From JBHHZI01 sp046757965 (GTDB taxonomy: Bacteria; Acidobacteriota; Polarisedimenticolia; SMYD01): a stretch of DNA of 30,081 bases. Numbering within the stretch: the stretch's first letter is position 1; each line of letters opens with the position of its first letter. Of this stretch, positions 1 through 8,813 are shown one piece after another. The notes under the pieces were generated by a model. It was not told where the DNA came from. It was given only the letters and a program-made list of their open reading frames with translations, and ran no database searches. The stretch covers positions 1 through 30,081 of the forward strand of contig JBHHZI010000023.1 of NCBI GenBank assembly GCA_046757965.1, read 5' to 3'. Both the position numbers and the translations under genes were made by a program.

Positions 1-1006
1 CCGTCATGCCGATGATGCCGTTCATCGGAGTCCGGATCTCGTGGCTCATGTTGGCGAGGAATTCCGACTTGGCACGGGTGTTCTCCAGGGCCGCGTTGCG
101 GGCAACCGACAGCACGCGGGCCTGTTCCTCCGCCCGCTCCCCGGCCTGCCGAATGTCCTCGTAGTACCTCCGCACGCGCTCCTCGTTTCGCTTCCGCTCG
201 GTCACATCCTCCAGGTCGATGCGGACGAGCCGGCTCGAGGCCAGATAGCACACGCGCTGTTCAAACACGCGCTGATCGATCTGGAGTTCGCGCCGCACCC
301 ACGTCCGCTCGCCGTCGACCACCTTCTCGATGAGGGGACCGAGCCCGTCGATCACCGGGTGGCGCAGGCCGGGGAGGCCGAGGTACGGGAAAGTCTTCTT
401 CGCCGCCAGGTTCATGTACGTGATCCGCCCATCCGGCTCTGCGGCGAGCACCGGGTTCGGATCCGCCTCGGGAAAGGCCGCCAGGCGGACCAGCACCTCC
501 TGGACGCGCTTCCGCTCGGTGATATCGGAGAGATAGCCCACCAGGCGGGGCCGGTCACCTCCGGATCCCATCCGCACGCGGCCCTCATCGCAGACCCAGC
601 GAATCGTTCCATCCGCGAGCAGGATCCGGTAGTCCAGGGTGTAGGCGCGGCCGGTGCTGCGCGCATCACGGATGACGCTGTGCACCTTGGTTCGATCGTC
701 CGGGTGCACCACGCCGTCCAGGAAGGCGCCGGTCAGGGCCTTCAGCTCGGCCTCGGTCCTTCCCAGCACGGTCGCACACGCGGCGCTCGCCGCCTCGATG
801 TCCTGCCGGCCGTCGAAGAGGCGCTGATACAGCACGCCCGGGAGATCATCGGCCGTCGGAGCCGGCACCGGCCGGGCGTCCGTGTCGAGACCGGCGGACG
901 CCGGCCGCTCCCCGGACGGGACGGAGGAGGCGCCTCCACCGGGCACCGGCTGGCTGGCCGGCTCGGCCGACGGCGCGGTCTGAGACTGATCGTCAGCGTG
1001 GTCCAC
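1..1006 (-). CDS. PAS-domain sensor histidine kinase, 3' end outside window
   Basis: N-terminal 335 residues of a cytoplasmic-looking hybrid-type sensor kinase; the frame is open through the left edge. A Pro/Ala-rich leader (about residues 1-45) is followed by a PAS domain with a PAC end (RWVCDEGRVR ... GYLSDITERKR, about 50-160), a second PAS (about 165-275, ending DLEDVTERKR), a short coiled-coil linker, and the HisKA phosphoacceptor box NMSHEIRTPMNGIIGM with His322. The start is GTG at 1006: an in-frame TGA lies two codons upstream, and an AGGGAGG ribosome site precedes it at suitable spacing. No membrane segment is visible. It lies 89 bases downstream of the RNase PH gene on the same strand. 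The box sequence is typical of kinases that go on to HATPase and receiver domains, but these are not in view. The signal sensed is unknown. Confidence 0.9.
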   Translation of the reverse strand, partial: MDHADDQSQTAPSAEPASQPVPGGGASSVPSGERPASAGLDTDARPVPAPTADDLPGVLYQRLFDGRQDIEAASAACATVLGRTEAELKALTGAFLDGVVHPDDRTKVHSVIRDARSTGRAYTLDYRILLADGTIRWVCDEGRVRMGSGGDRPRLVGYLSDITERKRVQEVLVRLAAFPEADPNPVLAAEPDGRITYMNLAAKKTFPYLGLPGLRHPVIDGLGPLIEKVVDGERTWVRRELQIDQRVFEQRVCYLASSRLVRIDLEDVTERKRNEERVRRYYEDIRQAGERAEEQARVLSVARNAALENTRAKSEFLANMSHEIRTPMNGIIGMT

Positions 1007-1095
1007 GGATCACCGGCCTCCCTATCGTCACCTGCAGGGTCAGCTTGAGTCGCCGGCGACCGGGACGCAAGGTCCGACGTGGAAGGCCCGGTGTA

Positions 1096-1851
1096 TCAGT
1101 CACCCAGGTGGGGGGCGCGCAGGGAGTTCAGCCGCTCGCCGAGAACCTCCGCCTGGAGCGTCTGCAGCTTCCCGATGCCGTCTGCCGCCAGCTCCAGCAG
1201 GCGGTCGAGGGTGGCACGAGAGAACGGATCCTTCTCCGCCGTGCCCTGCACCTCGATGAACTCGCCGGCATCGTTCATGACGATGTTCATGTCCGTATCC
1301 GCGGCAGCATCTTCCTGGTAGCAGAGATCCACCAGCGGCTCTCCGGCCACGACGCCGGCGGAGACCGCTGCAACCTGGCTGATCAGCGGGGGATTCTTCA
1401 GCTTGCCTCGCTCGTGCAGTCGGTGCAGTGCCAGGGCCAGCGCCACGAAGGCCCCGGTGATGCTGGCGGTCCGCGTGCCTCCGTCCGCCTGGATCACGTC
1501 GCAGTCGACCCAGACCGTGCGCTCGCCGAGCGCCTTGAGGTCCACGGCCCCGCGCAGGCAGCGCCCGATCAGGCGCTGGATCTCGCTGCTTCGCCCGGAC
1601 ACGCGCCCGCGCGAGACCTCTCTCTGGGTGCGTTCCCCGGTGGCAGCCGGCAACATGGCATACTCCGCTGTCACCCACCCGTGGCCGCTGTCCTTGAGGA
1701 ATGGCGGCGTGCGGTCCTCGACGGTGGCCGCGCAGAGAACGTGTGTCTCCCCCATCCGTATGAGGACCGACCCCTGCGGATGCTTGAGATGATCTGGAAG
1801 GATCTCCACCGGACGGAGATCTTCTGCGGCGCGACTGTCTGGTCGATTCAT
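1096..1851 (-). CDS. rph: Ribonuclease PH
   Basis: Phosphorolytic 3'-to-5' exoribonuclease that trims tRNA 3' ends, 251 residues, the usual family length. Recognisable stretches are the N-terminal RP(D)xRxxxxLRPV segment, GSVLIRMGETHVLCAATVE, the RGRVSGRSSEIQRLIGRCLR block that carries phosphate-binding arginines, and GGTRTASITGAFVAL in the RNase PH fold. Family knowledge: the enzyme works as a hexamer of dimers in the cytoplasm. The ATG overlaps the TGA of the preceding GerMN gene (ATGA), so the two are translationally coupled. A longer upstream reading in this frame exists only inside the GerMN gene and is rejected. The common neighbour rdgB (XTP/dITP pyrophosphatase) is not downstream; a sensor kinase is there instead. 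Confidence 0.97.
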   Translation of the reverse strand: MNRPDSRAAEDLRPVEILPDHLKHPQGSVLIRMGETHVLCAATVEDRTPPFLKDSGHGWVTAEYAMLPAATGERTQREVSRGRVSGRSSEIQRLIGRCLRGAVDLKALGERTVWVDCDVIQADGGTRTASITGAFVALALALHRLHERGKLKNPPLISQVAAVSAGVVAGEPLVDLCYQEDAAADTDMNIVMNDAGEFIEVQGTAEKDPFSRATLDRLLELAADGIGKLQTLQAEVLGERLNSLRAPHLGD

Positions 1852-2624
1852 GGGACTTCCCCCTCCTTCAACACGGACGACATGGCATCCTTCGGCCCCT
1901 CCCGGGCCACTCGGGCGGCAAGCGGCCCCGGCCACCACCATTCGCCCGTCTCGTTCCACGGTCGGATCAGATCCGGCTCGGCCACCAGCGGTCGGGACAG
2001 GTCCAGGTGACCCGCGAGGGTCCGGATCTCCTCCCCGGCCACCAGGATCTTCACCTGATGCACCTCGGGAAAGTTCAGGATCAGCGTGCTGGACAGGCTG
2101 CCGGCCGCCAGCCGTTCCGAGGCCGAGCCGGGCATCATGCGCACGGCCAGATCTTGCTCGAAATCGACGTAGAGGACACCGGCGCTGTCCAGGTAGAGAT
2201 CCCGCAGCGGCGTCTCCGTCGGCAGGACCGGGTCGAGCACCGAATCGGGTCCGGGCCCGGCGACCAGAGCGTTGACCGCCTGCTTGAGGCGGTCGAGCAG
2301 CGCCGCGGTGGCAAAGATGGTCGCCCGCTCGGGGGACAGGCCCTGGCCGTCCGGTCGCGCGAAGTACAGCTCGATGGCCAGTGTCGGCAAGGTCGTGGGT
2401 GCGTTCTCGTCCGCCCCCGGCGGGGCGAGAGCCTCGCCCGGTGCTGAAGCCGGCGGTGCCGGATCGCCCGGCCCCGCGGCGCCCGGGCGCGGCCGGGCAC
2501 CGGGCGCCTCTTTCGCGGCAGGAGACGGCATCCGGCGCGCATCGCGGGTGGCGATCTCCAGACCGGCGGCGGCAAGAACGATGACCGTCCCCGTGGCGAG
2601 AATCGTCCAGCCGGTTCGATTCAT
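1848..2624 (-). CDS. GerMN-domain envelope protein
   Basis: A 258-residue exported protein. Residues 7-22 (GWTILATGTVIVLAAAG) form an N-terminal membrane anchor or signal, followed by a Pro/Ala/Gly-rich linker to about residue 80. The C-terminal half is a GerMN (sporulation/spore germination) domain: IELYFARPDGQGLSPE, an LVAGP step, the TPLRDLYLDSAGVLYVDF strand pair, and LILNFPEVHQVKILVAGEE. In Firmicutes this domain occurs in germination proteins, but here it is a general envelope domain. The context of cell-wall amidase upstream and rph downstream recurs in many diderm genomes, as far as I recall, and suggests a peptidoglycan-linked role (inference). The start ATG at 2624 has only a weak ribosome site (GCGGGACACTAG). 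There is no lipobox. Confidence 0.85.
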   Translation of the reverse strand: MNRTGWTILATGTVIVLAAAGLEIATRDARRMPSPAAKEAPGARPRPGAAGPGDPAPPASAPGEALAPPGADENAPTTLPTLAIELYFARPDGQGLSPERATIFATAALLDRLKQAVNALVAGPGPDSVLDPVLPTETPLRDLYLDSAGVLYVDFEQDLAVRMMPGSASERLAAGSLSSTLILNFPEVHQVKILVAGEEIRTLAGHLDLSRPLVAEPDLIRPWNETGEWWWPGPLAARVAREGPKDAMSSVLKEGEVP

Positions 2625-2692
2625 CTAGTGTCCCGCGTTCGAGGTCACTCTGTCCGTTGGTCGAGGCATCGTGGTGTGGGGAATGATCGGGG

Positions 2693-3943
2693 CTAGCGCT
2701 TCCGGTCCCTGGCACCGGCCGGCCACGACACTTCGTCACCGCCGCCGCCGGGACGATGCTCCGCCCGGTAGCTGTCGATGGATCTCGCCAGTGCGCCGAC
2801 CAGCCGATCCAGGAAGGCGGCATCCCGCAATCGCTCCTCTTCCTCGGCGTTGGAGATGAATCCGACCTCGACGAGAACCGCCGGCATCGTCGCGCCGACC
2901 AGCACGCGGAAGGGCGCCTGCTTGACGCCCCGGTCCGGGATGTCCAGCACCCGGTTGAACTCGGCCTGCACGATCTCCGCCAGCCGCTGGGACTCTGCCA
3001 GCCAGGAGGACTGGGCCATGTCCCAGAGGATCATCTTGAGGGGATCGTCCCGGCCGGACCCGGACAGGTACGCCGTCTCGGGCTCGGCGACATGCTCCGA
3101 CCGTGCCGCCCGATCGAGACTCAGGTAGTACGTCTCGGCGCCCCGGGCCCTTCGCCCGGGACTGGCGTTGGCGTGAATCGACACGAACAGATCCGCTTGC
3201 CGGTTGTTCGCCACGGCCGCCCGCTCGTCGAGCGACAGATTCACGTCCCGGTCGCGGGTCAGGTAGACGTCATAGCCGCGACGTTCGAGGTGAATGCGGA
3301 GGCGGCGGGCGACCTGCAGGACGACATCCTTCTCCAGCAACCCCGTGGGGCCCTCGGCACCGTTCTCCTCACCCCCGTGTCCGGGATCCAGGACCACCGT
3401 GTGCACGCGACCGGGACCCGCCTGCCGCTCGATGACGCTGTCGCGAGAGGACACCGGGGACGAGGCGGTGCCGGTCGACGGCGTCACGCCTGGCGGCGGA
3501 GCCCTCCCGTCGGAGCCGCGCGGGGGCGTCTCGATGAATGTCACGCGCTCGTCGATGAGCGCGGGAAGATCCTCCTGGACGAAGTCGGGCGGCACCCAGA
3601 CACCGCCGGACCGCATGACGATCGGCCGGGACAGCCGGTGCCGCCGGCCGTCGATGGAGAACCGGCGATCTTTCGTGGAGAACAGGACCCGTGTGTCTCC
3701 TACCGTGAACAGCGGATTGTGACTCAACGGATCACGCCCCCAGGCGCCGCCCACCGCATCCGCCACATCTTCCAGGTTCAGATAGAGGCGACCGCGGACA
3801 CGCAGGGCGCGGATCGGATTCTCGACGCCGCCCACCGCCAGCGTGGCGGTCTCGATGACATCCGCCTCGGGCGACCCCTGCGCGGCGGCCGGGGCCGGGA
3901 ACAGGATCACCAGGGTGGCGGCAAGCAGGATGGAGCGGAACAT
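2693..3943 (-). CDS. N-acetylmuramoyl-L-alanine amidase (Amidase_3), secreted
   Basis: Zinc amidase that cuts the bond between MurNAc and L-Ala of peptidoglycan in the periplasm. I start it at ATG 3943, which opens directly with a signal peptide (MFRSILLAATLVILF ... AAAQG). A GTG at 4009 would add 22 hydrophilic residues before the signal, which is unlikely. After the signal comes a stalk resembling the copper-amine-oxidase-N/AMIN type (about residues 35-140), a Pro/Ser linker, then Amidase_3 to the C-terminus. The zinc sites are visible: His189 in LDPGHGGEENG, the Glu of LLEKDVVLQVARRL, the His of FVSIHANA, and the catalytic Glu of LVEVGFISN. The tail is Gly/Arg-rich. It lies 68 bases upstream of the GerMN gene and 109 bases downstream of the metalloprotease, all on the same strand. 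Confidence 0.93.
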   Translation of the reverse strand: MFRSILLAATLVILFPAPAAAQGSPEADVIETATLAVGGVENPIRALRVRGRLYLNLEDVADAVGGAWGRDPLSHNPLFTVGDTRVLFSTKDRRFSIDGRRHRLSRPIVMRSGGVWVPPDFVQEDLPALIDERVTFIETPPRGSDGRAPPPGVTPSTGTASSPVSSRDSVIERQAGPGRVHTVVLDPGHGGEENGAEGPTGLLEKDVVLQVARRLRIHLERRGYDVYLTRDRDVNLSLDERAAVANNRQADLFVSIHANASPGRRARGAETYYLSLDRAARSEHVAEPETAYLSGSGRDDPLKMILWDMAQSSWLAESQRLAEIVQAEFNRVLDIPDRGVKQAPFRVLVGATMPAVLVEVGFISNAEEEERLRDAAFLDRLVGALARSIDSYRAEHRPGGGGDEVSWPAGARDRKR

Positions 3944-4052
3944 CACCGGATCATCATATCGCGTCCCGCTGACATCTCCGTTGCTCGGGTCATCCCCCGG
4001 CGCGCTCACCGTTCCATCGGCTGCCGCATTGCCGTGACGAGACGTCGCCGCT

Positions 4053-6572
4053 TCACCGGGGGAGATCGGACCCGTTTCCGATCGGGCTGCCCGGTGGCAA
4101 CTCCGGCGCCCGCCGGTGTGATTTCTGCGGGAGCCCGGGGCGGGAAAGATGACGGTCGATCAGACCCAGGTGCGCGACGCGCCGGGCTCGCTCCTCGACT
4201 GAACCACCCTTGCGCGCCGCGAGACGATCGCTGAGCCGTGACAGGGTCCAGTCGGTGAGGGCGACCACCGCGGGCGAGGCGGCATCATTCGACGCCAGGT
4301 CGACGAATCCCTCCAGGGTCGCCTGGCGCACCACCTGCACCAGGGCCTCCCGGCGAGGATCCTGCGGCAACGGCTCCTCGAAGGCCTGGTGAACCAGGGC
4401 GTCGAGCACGGTGGACAGGCCGGGCTGGTCCGCATCCCGGCGGTGAAAATCGACCAGCCGGGCGGCGCGCTGCGGTTGCAGCAGTGCCGAGACGACCTGC
4501 GCGGCCGCGGTATGCGCCGCGGCCAGCGGATCGAACGCCGGGTCCGCACGACCGTGAAACAGTTCCCGGTTCGGGCCATCGCCGAACGGCCGCGGCAACA
4601 GCAGCTGAAGGACCGGTTCGGGAATATCGAGAGACTCCGGCGCAAGAATGCCGAGGATCACATGCAGGGCGCGCCTCTGGCGCGCGGGGCCGACCATCCG
4701 CGCGGGCGGCTGGCCGTCGCCCCGCAGGGCGTACCGGTATTCCAGCCCACCCAGGGTCTTCGCCGCGGCGGTCAGCTGATACCGGTGATACAGATAGACC
4801 GTGACGAACCGCTCGCGCAGCAGGGACAGCGGCGTGCCGGGCCGCACGGCGGCCTCGTCGAACCGGTCCAGGGCGATGCGCCGCACCGCCAGCGTCTGCT
4901 CCAGTGCCGCGACAGCATCGGGGCCGTTGTCCCAGAGGCTGGCCTCCGGCAGGGCGGCGCCGGCCGGGCGCGCGTCCGCGTCGGTGACGAACAGGAGTTG
5001 CCGGGCCAGACCGTCGGCGATGATGCGGCCGAGTTCGGCCGGTTCATCGGTCCCCGGGGGGAACTGTGTGTAGGCATAGCGAATCGCCTGCCGGTCCCAT
5101 GCGCCCACCCCGGTGGCATAGGCGCCGGAGAAGTCCAGGCGGCCGCCGGCATCGATGCCCACCAGCGGGGCCGGATAATCCATCACCGAGGCCCGGCCGG
5201 TGGTGCTGGCAGCGAAGTTATGGGCCAGGCCCAGCGTGTGGCCGACCTCATGCGCGGCGAGCTGACGGATTCTTGCCAGCGCCAGCTCCACCGGATCATC
5301 CGGCTCGCCGGTGCCCGTGAGGTCGGTGCCGGCCAGTCCCTCGAAGAGCAGGCGATCCTGGCGGATCCGCAGCGACCCGAGGGAGACGTGCCCCTTGATC
5401 ATCTCCCCGGTTCGCGGGTCGATCACGCCGCCTCCATACGACCAGCCGCGGGTGGCGCGATGGACCCACTGGATGACGTTGTACCGGGCATCCAGGGGAT
5501 CGGCTCCCGGCGGCAACAGCTCGACGCGGAACGCATCGATGAAGCCGGCGGCAGCGAAGGCGTCCGCCCACCAGCTCGCGCCCGTGACCAGCGCCTGTCG
5601 GATCGGTTCGGGCGCTCCGCGGTCGACGTAGTAGATGATCGGCTCCCTCACCCGGGAACGAGCGGCGGACGGGTTCACCTTCTCCAGGCGATGGCGCACC
5701 GCCCAGCGCACCATGCCGCTGCCGGTCAGGGGCGCGGCATAGTCCCGGAACGAGATGGCGAACGAGCCGGAGCGCGGGTCGAACGGCCGGGGACGGTAAC
5801 CGTCGTCGGGCAGGCGGATCAGGGAATGGTGCTGGACCAGCGTCACGAATCTCGGCACAGGCACCGTGCCGGCAACCAGGTCTCCCGGCCGCTCCGCCGT
5901 CAGGGTGAGCACCGCCTCGAACTCGATGTTGTCGGGGAACACGAGACATCGTTCCATGTCCACGGCACTCCGCGTGGCGTCGACATGGAACTCGCCCTGC
6001 CCGGCGCGCCGCAACGCCGCGGCGGACTCATGGGCATCGCGCACCAGAAAGGAGGTGACATCCACCAGAAAGCTGCCATCCGGATCTTCCGCCGCGACCT
6101 CGCCTCCCCACAGCACCGAGGAGGCGAACGACTGGCTCACCGCCAGCCGTTCCGCCGGATCGTCGGAGCGGGCGCGGAAGCGAAGATTCGGCTCCTCCAC
6201 GAGCAGCTTTCCCGCGACCCGGCGCAGCGTCACCAGGTGCGCCGGCCCGAGTTGGCCACGGTCCAGGCCGATGTCGTTGGACCCGAGACCGCGGTCCAGA
6301 CCCTCGATGTAGAGAAACGAGAGTGCCTCATCACCGGGTTCGGCCGCCGGCACGCGTAGCCAGACCCGTCCGTGGGATCGATCGAGATAGATGTCGAGGA
6401 GACCCGCCAGGTGCGACAGACCCGCGATCTTGTCGGCGATGACGGGCAGGGCCCCGTCCGGATCCGGGACGGCCGCCGGCACCGGGACGGCCGCCGGCAC
6501 CGGTCCGGCCGGGCCGATCAGGAACAGACCGCAGATCACGCCACGGCACACGACGCTGATGGAGTTTCTCAA
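4053..6572 (-). CDS. Secreted zinc metalloprotease (DUF5117/DUF5118 family)
   Basis: An 839-residue exported metzincin-like peptidase. It starts at TTG 6572, supported by a strong GGAGGG six to seven bases upstream. A signal peptide (residues 1-28) is followed by a linker with a six-residue repeat (VPAAVP). The N-terminal third matches the DUF5118/DUF5117 layout (DIYLDRSHGRVWLRVP, an LYIEGLDRGLGSNDIGLDRGQ block, later FAISFRDYAAPL). The catalytic domain carries HEVGHTLGLAHNF, an HExxHxxGxxH zinc site at His441, Glu442, His445 and His451, and a Met-turn in SVMDYPAP. Substrates are unknown; family members are secreted or periplasmic. It heads a minus-strand run with the amidase and is divergent from the M1 aminopeptidase. 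The C-terminus is Arg/Pro-rich. Confidence 0.92.
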   Translation of the reverse strand: MRNSISVVCRGVICGLFLIGPAGPVPAAVPVPAAVPDPDGALPVIADKIAGLSHLAGLLDIYLDRSHGRVWLRVPAAEPGDEALSFLYIEGLDRGLGSNDIGLDRGQLGPAHLVTLRRVAGKLLVEEPNLRFRARSDDPAERLAVSQSFASSVLWGGEVAAEDPDGSFLVDVTSFLVRDAHESAAALRRAGQGEFHVDATRSAVDMERCLVFPDNIEFEAVLTLTAERPGDLVAGTVPVPRFVTLVQHHSLIRLPDDGYRPRPFDPRSGSFAISFRDYAAPLTGSGMVRWAVRHRLEKVNPSAARSRVREPIIYYVDRGAPEPIRQALVTGASWWADAFAAAGFIDAFRVELLPPGADPLDARYNVIQWVHRATRGWSYGGGVIDPRTGEMIKGHVSLGSLRIRQDRLLFEGLAGTDLTGTGEPDDPVELALARIRQLAAHEVGHTLGLAHNFAASTTGRASVMDYPAPLVGIDAGGRLDFSGAYATGVGAWDRQAIRYAYTQFPPGTDEPAELGRIIADGLARQLLFVTDADARPAGAALPEASLWDNGPDAVAALEQTLAVRRIALDRFDEAAVRPGTPLSLLRERFVTVYLYHRYQLTAAAKTLGGLEYRYALRGDGQPPARMVGPARQRRALHVILGILAPESLDIPEPVLQLLLPRPFGDGPNRELFHGRADPAFDPLAAAHTAAAQVVSALLQPQRAARLVDFHRRDADQPGLSTVLDALVHQAFEEPLPQDPRREALVQVVRQATLEGFVDLASNDAASPAVVALTDWTLSRLSDRLAARKGGSVEERARRVAHLGLIDRHLSRPGLPQKSHRRAPELPPGSPIGNGSDLPR
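6465..6500. repeat. 18-bp perfect tandem repeat, two copies
   Basis: Two adjacent copies of CGGGACGGCCGCCGGCAC (6465-6482 and 6483-6500) lie within the metalloprotease gene just after the signal peptide. The unit is 18 bases, so copy changes keep frame and add or remove six residues of the Val-Pro-Ala linker. Confidence 0.9.
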
Positions 6573-6713
6573 CGGGCACCCTCCGGCTCGCCGACCAGGA
6601 CCGGCAGGACGTCACCCTTCCCATCGCCCACCCGGGCGGGAAGACGGGATGCGGTCCCGTGGCATCGGACAGCCCAGCTTAGCCCAATCCGGGCCGGTTC
6701 GACGGGATGCGGC

Positions 6714-6742
6714 GTGACGGCAGCCCACATCCGGGGTAGGAT
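6714..6742 (+). promoter_or_regulatory. Candidate sigma70 promoter for the M1 aminopeptidase
   Basis: GTGACG at 6714-6719 and TAGGAT at 6737-6742 are separated by 17 bases, each matching four of six consensus positions. The site lies about 50 bases before the ATG at 6790, in the 217-base divergent gap between two peptidase genes. No convincing counterpart was found for the minus-strand gene. Confidence 0.35.
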
Positions 6743-6789
6743 GGCCGGCGACGAACTGCCCCTCCTCGCTGCACCGGACGAAGGACCCG

Positions 6790-8739
6790 ATGAGACGATC
6801 CAGTGGAACGAATCGACAACCTCCCGCGCTCCTCGGTGCCTTGCTCGTGCTGCTCTGCCTGCTTCCCTCCTGCCGGAGCCGATCAGGCGGCGGCGAGCCG
6901 GACGGTGGCAACATGACCGGTACGGATCAGCGCGCGGACATCCATTCCTACGCGCAGCCGGCGGTGGCCCGGGTCCGTCACATGGCCATCGACTGGACCA
7001 TCGACTTCGATCGCCGGGTCCTCGACGGCCGCGTCACGCTGACGGTCGAGAAGGCCCGGCCCGGCCCGGTCTCTCTGCTGCTCGACACCAGAGATCTCGA
7101 CATCGTGAGTGTGAAGGCCGGGCCGGATGAGACGTCGGCCCTGTCCGAGGTCGACTGGCTCCTTGGCAAGCGGGACCCCCATCTGGGCTCGCCGCTTCAG
7201 ATCCAGATGCCGGCCGGCGATGATCTCGTCGAGGTGGCCTACAGGACCCGTCCATCCGCCACCGGCCTCCAGTGGCTGACCCCGCGCCAGACATATGGAG
7301 GCCGGCATCCGTTCCTGTACAGCCAGGCCCAGGCCATTCACGCGCGCTCGTTTCTCCCCTGCCAGGACTCGCCGTCCATCCGGGTCACCTTCGCCGCCAC
7401 GCTCCACGTGCCCCGACCCCTGACTGCCGTGATGGCGGCGGCCCGCGTCACCGACACGGGACGGGCTGCAGGCGAGAACACCGTGACCTCGTGGCAGATG
7501 CAGAATCCGATCCCCACCTACCTGATCGCCTTCGCCGCCGGCGATCTGGGGTTCGCCGAGATCGGCCCGCGGACCGGCGTGTGGGCCGAACCCGGCCTGC
7601 TCGACCGGGCCGCCGGTGAGTTCGCCGACATGGAGCGGATGCTCGAGGCAGGCGAGTCGATCTACGGGCCCTACCGGTGGGGACGCTACGAGGTCCTGGT
7701 CCTCCCTCCGTCATTTCCGTTCGGCGGCATGGAGAACCCCACTCTCACCTTCGCGACGCCGACGGTTCTGGCCGGCGACCGCTCTCTCGTCTCGCTGGTG
7801 GCCCATGAACTGGCGCATTCCTGGTCGGGAAACCTGGTGACCAATGCCACCTGGTCCGACTTCTGGCTCAACGAGGGCTTCACGACGTACTTCGAGCGGC
7901 GCATCATGGAGGCGGTGTACGGGCGGGAGCGCGCCGAGATGGAATGGATGCTGGGCCGGCGCGCCCTGGACGACGAACTCGAACGATTTGCGGACGCTCC
8001 CGGCGACCAGGTTCTCGATATCGATCTGACCGGCCGTGACCCGGACGATGGGATGACCGACATCCCCTACGAGAAGGGTTCTCTTCTGCTCCGGCTGCTC
8101 GAGCAAGCATACGGGCGACCGCGCTTCGATGCCTTCCTGCGCTCGTGGTTCGACGGCCACGCCTTCACCAGCGTGAAGACCGACGTCTTCGAGGCGTTCC
8201 TGAAGAAGAACCTGCTTGCGGCCCCTCTCGTGGCCGGCGGCCGGCGCCCCGATATCGAGACGTGGATTCACCGGCCCGGCCTCCCGGCCGATGCGCCGCG
8301 CGCCGTCTCCGGTGCTCTCGAGAAGGTGGACCGGGCGGTCGACCAGCTCCTCGCCGGGACGACGTCGGCGGCCGATCTGGACACCTCCGGCTGGGTCACG
8401 CAGCAATGGTTGCATTTTCTCCAGTCTCTCCCCGACGATCTCTCCGCCAAGACGATGGCGTCGTACGATGCAGCCTTCGCGTTCACCCGGACGGGAAATG
8501 CGGAGATCCTCGACGTCTGGCTGGAACTGGCGATCCGACACGACTACGCGCCAGCCTTCGATCGCCTCGAATCCTTTCTCACCGGCCAGGGACGCCGCAA
8601 GTTCCTCACACCCCTGTACCGGGCGCTGATGACCACTGCCGCCGGCCAGGCCCGTGCCCGGGAGATCTACGCCCGCGCCCGTCCCCTGTACCACGCCATC
8701 TCCCGGCGCACCGTGGACGAGATCGTCGGATGGGAGTGA
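6790..8739 (+). CDS. M1 aminopeptidase lipoprotein, leukotriene A4 hydrolase-like
   Basis: Zinc aminopeptidase of 649 residues that removes N-terminal amino acids from peptides. A lipoprotein signal ends in the lipobox LLPSC, so it is probably membrane-anchored outside the cytoplasm. The M1 N-terminal beta domain is followed by GGMENPTLTFATPT (substrate amino-end recognition), HELAHSWSGNLVTN (His339, Glu340, His343) and WLNEGFTTYFE (third zinc ligand Glu362). The C-terminal part has the helical LTA4H-type domain (QGRRKFLTPLYRAL ... ARARPLYHAISRRTV), so it belongs to the LTA4H-like branch. The order GGMEN - HExxH - WLNEG matches that family closely. Epoxide hydrolase activity cannot be inferred. 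The ATG follows a GAAGGA site. Its TGA sits 74 bases before the HDOD gene. Confidence 0.96.
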   Translation: MRRSSGTNRQPPALLGALLVLLCLLPSCRSRSGGGEPDGGNMTGTDQRADIHSYAQPAVARVRHMAIDWTIDFDRRVLDGRVTLTVEKARPGPVSLLLDTRDLDIVSVKAGPDETSALSEVDWLLGKRDPHLGSPLQIQMPAGDDLVEVAYRTRPSATGLQWLTPRQTYGGRHPFLYSQAQAIHARSFLPCQDSPSIRVTFAATLHVPRPLTAVMAAARVTDTGRAAGENTVTSWQMQNPIPTYLIAFAAGDLGFAEIGPRTGVWAEPGLLDRAAGEFADMERMLEAGESIYGPYRWGRYEVLVLPPSFPFGGMENPTLTFATPTVLAGDRSLVSLVAHELAHSWSGNLVTNATWSDFWLNEGFTTYFERRIMEAVYGRERAEMEWMLGRRALDDELERFADAPGDQVLDIDLTGRDPDDGMTDIPYEKGSLLLRLLEQAYGRPRFDAFLRSWFDGHAFTSVKTDVFEAFLKKNLLAAPLVAGGRRPDIETWIHRPGLPADAPRAVSGALEKVDRAVDQLLAGTTSAADLDTSGWVTQQWLHFLQSLPDDLSAKTMASYDAAFAFTRTGNAEILDVWLELAIRHDYAPAFDRLESFLTGQGRRKFLTPLYRALMTTAAGQARAREIYARARPLYHAISRRTVDEIVGWE

Positions 8740-8813
8740 TCCCACCCCGGGCCCGCTCAAGATCCCGCCGCCGGCGCCGACAAGGAGAGAGGTCCCACCC
8801 GAGGAGCTCTCCT

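Noticed and set aside
2625..2692. Small gene or RNA between amidase and GerMN genes
   Set aside because: 68 bases with no ribosome site plus start pair and no stable hairpin with a T-run.
2756..4234. 492-codon open frame antisense to the amidase
   Set aside because: No recognisable motif, and it crosses two real genes and their gap on the other strand.
4389..6359. 656-codon open frame antisense to the metalloprotease
   Set aside because: Gly/Arg/His-rich composition with no domain; a usual antisense shadow in GC-rich coding DNA. The opposite strand has clear zinc-site motifs.
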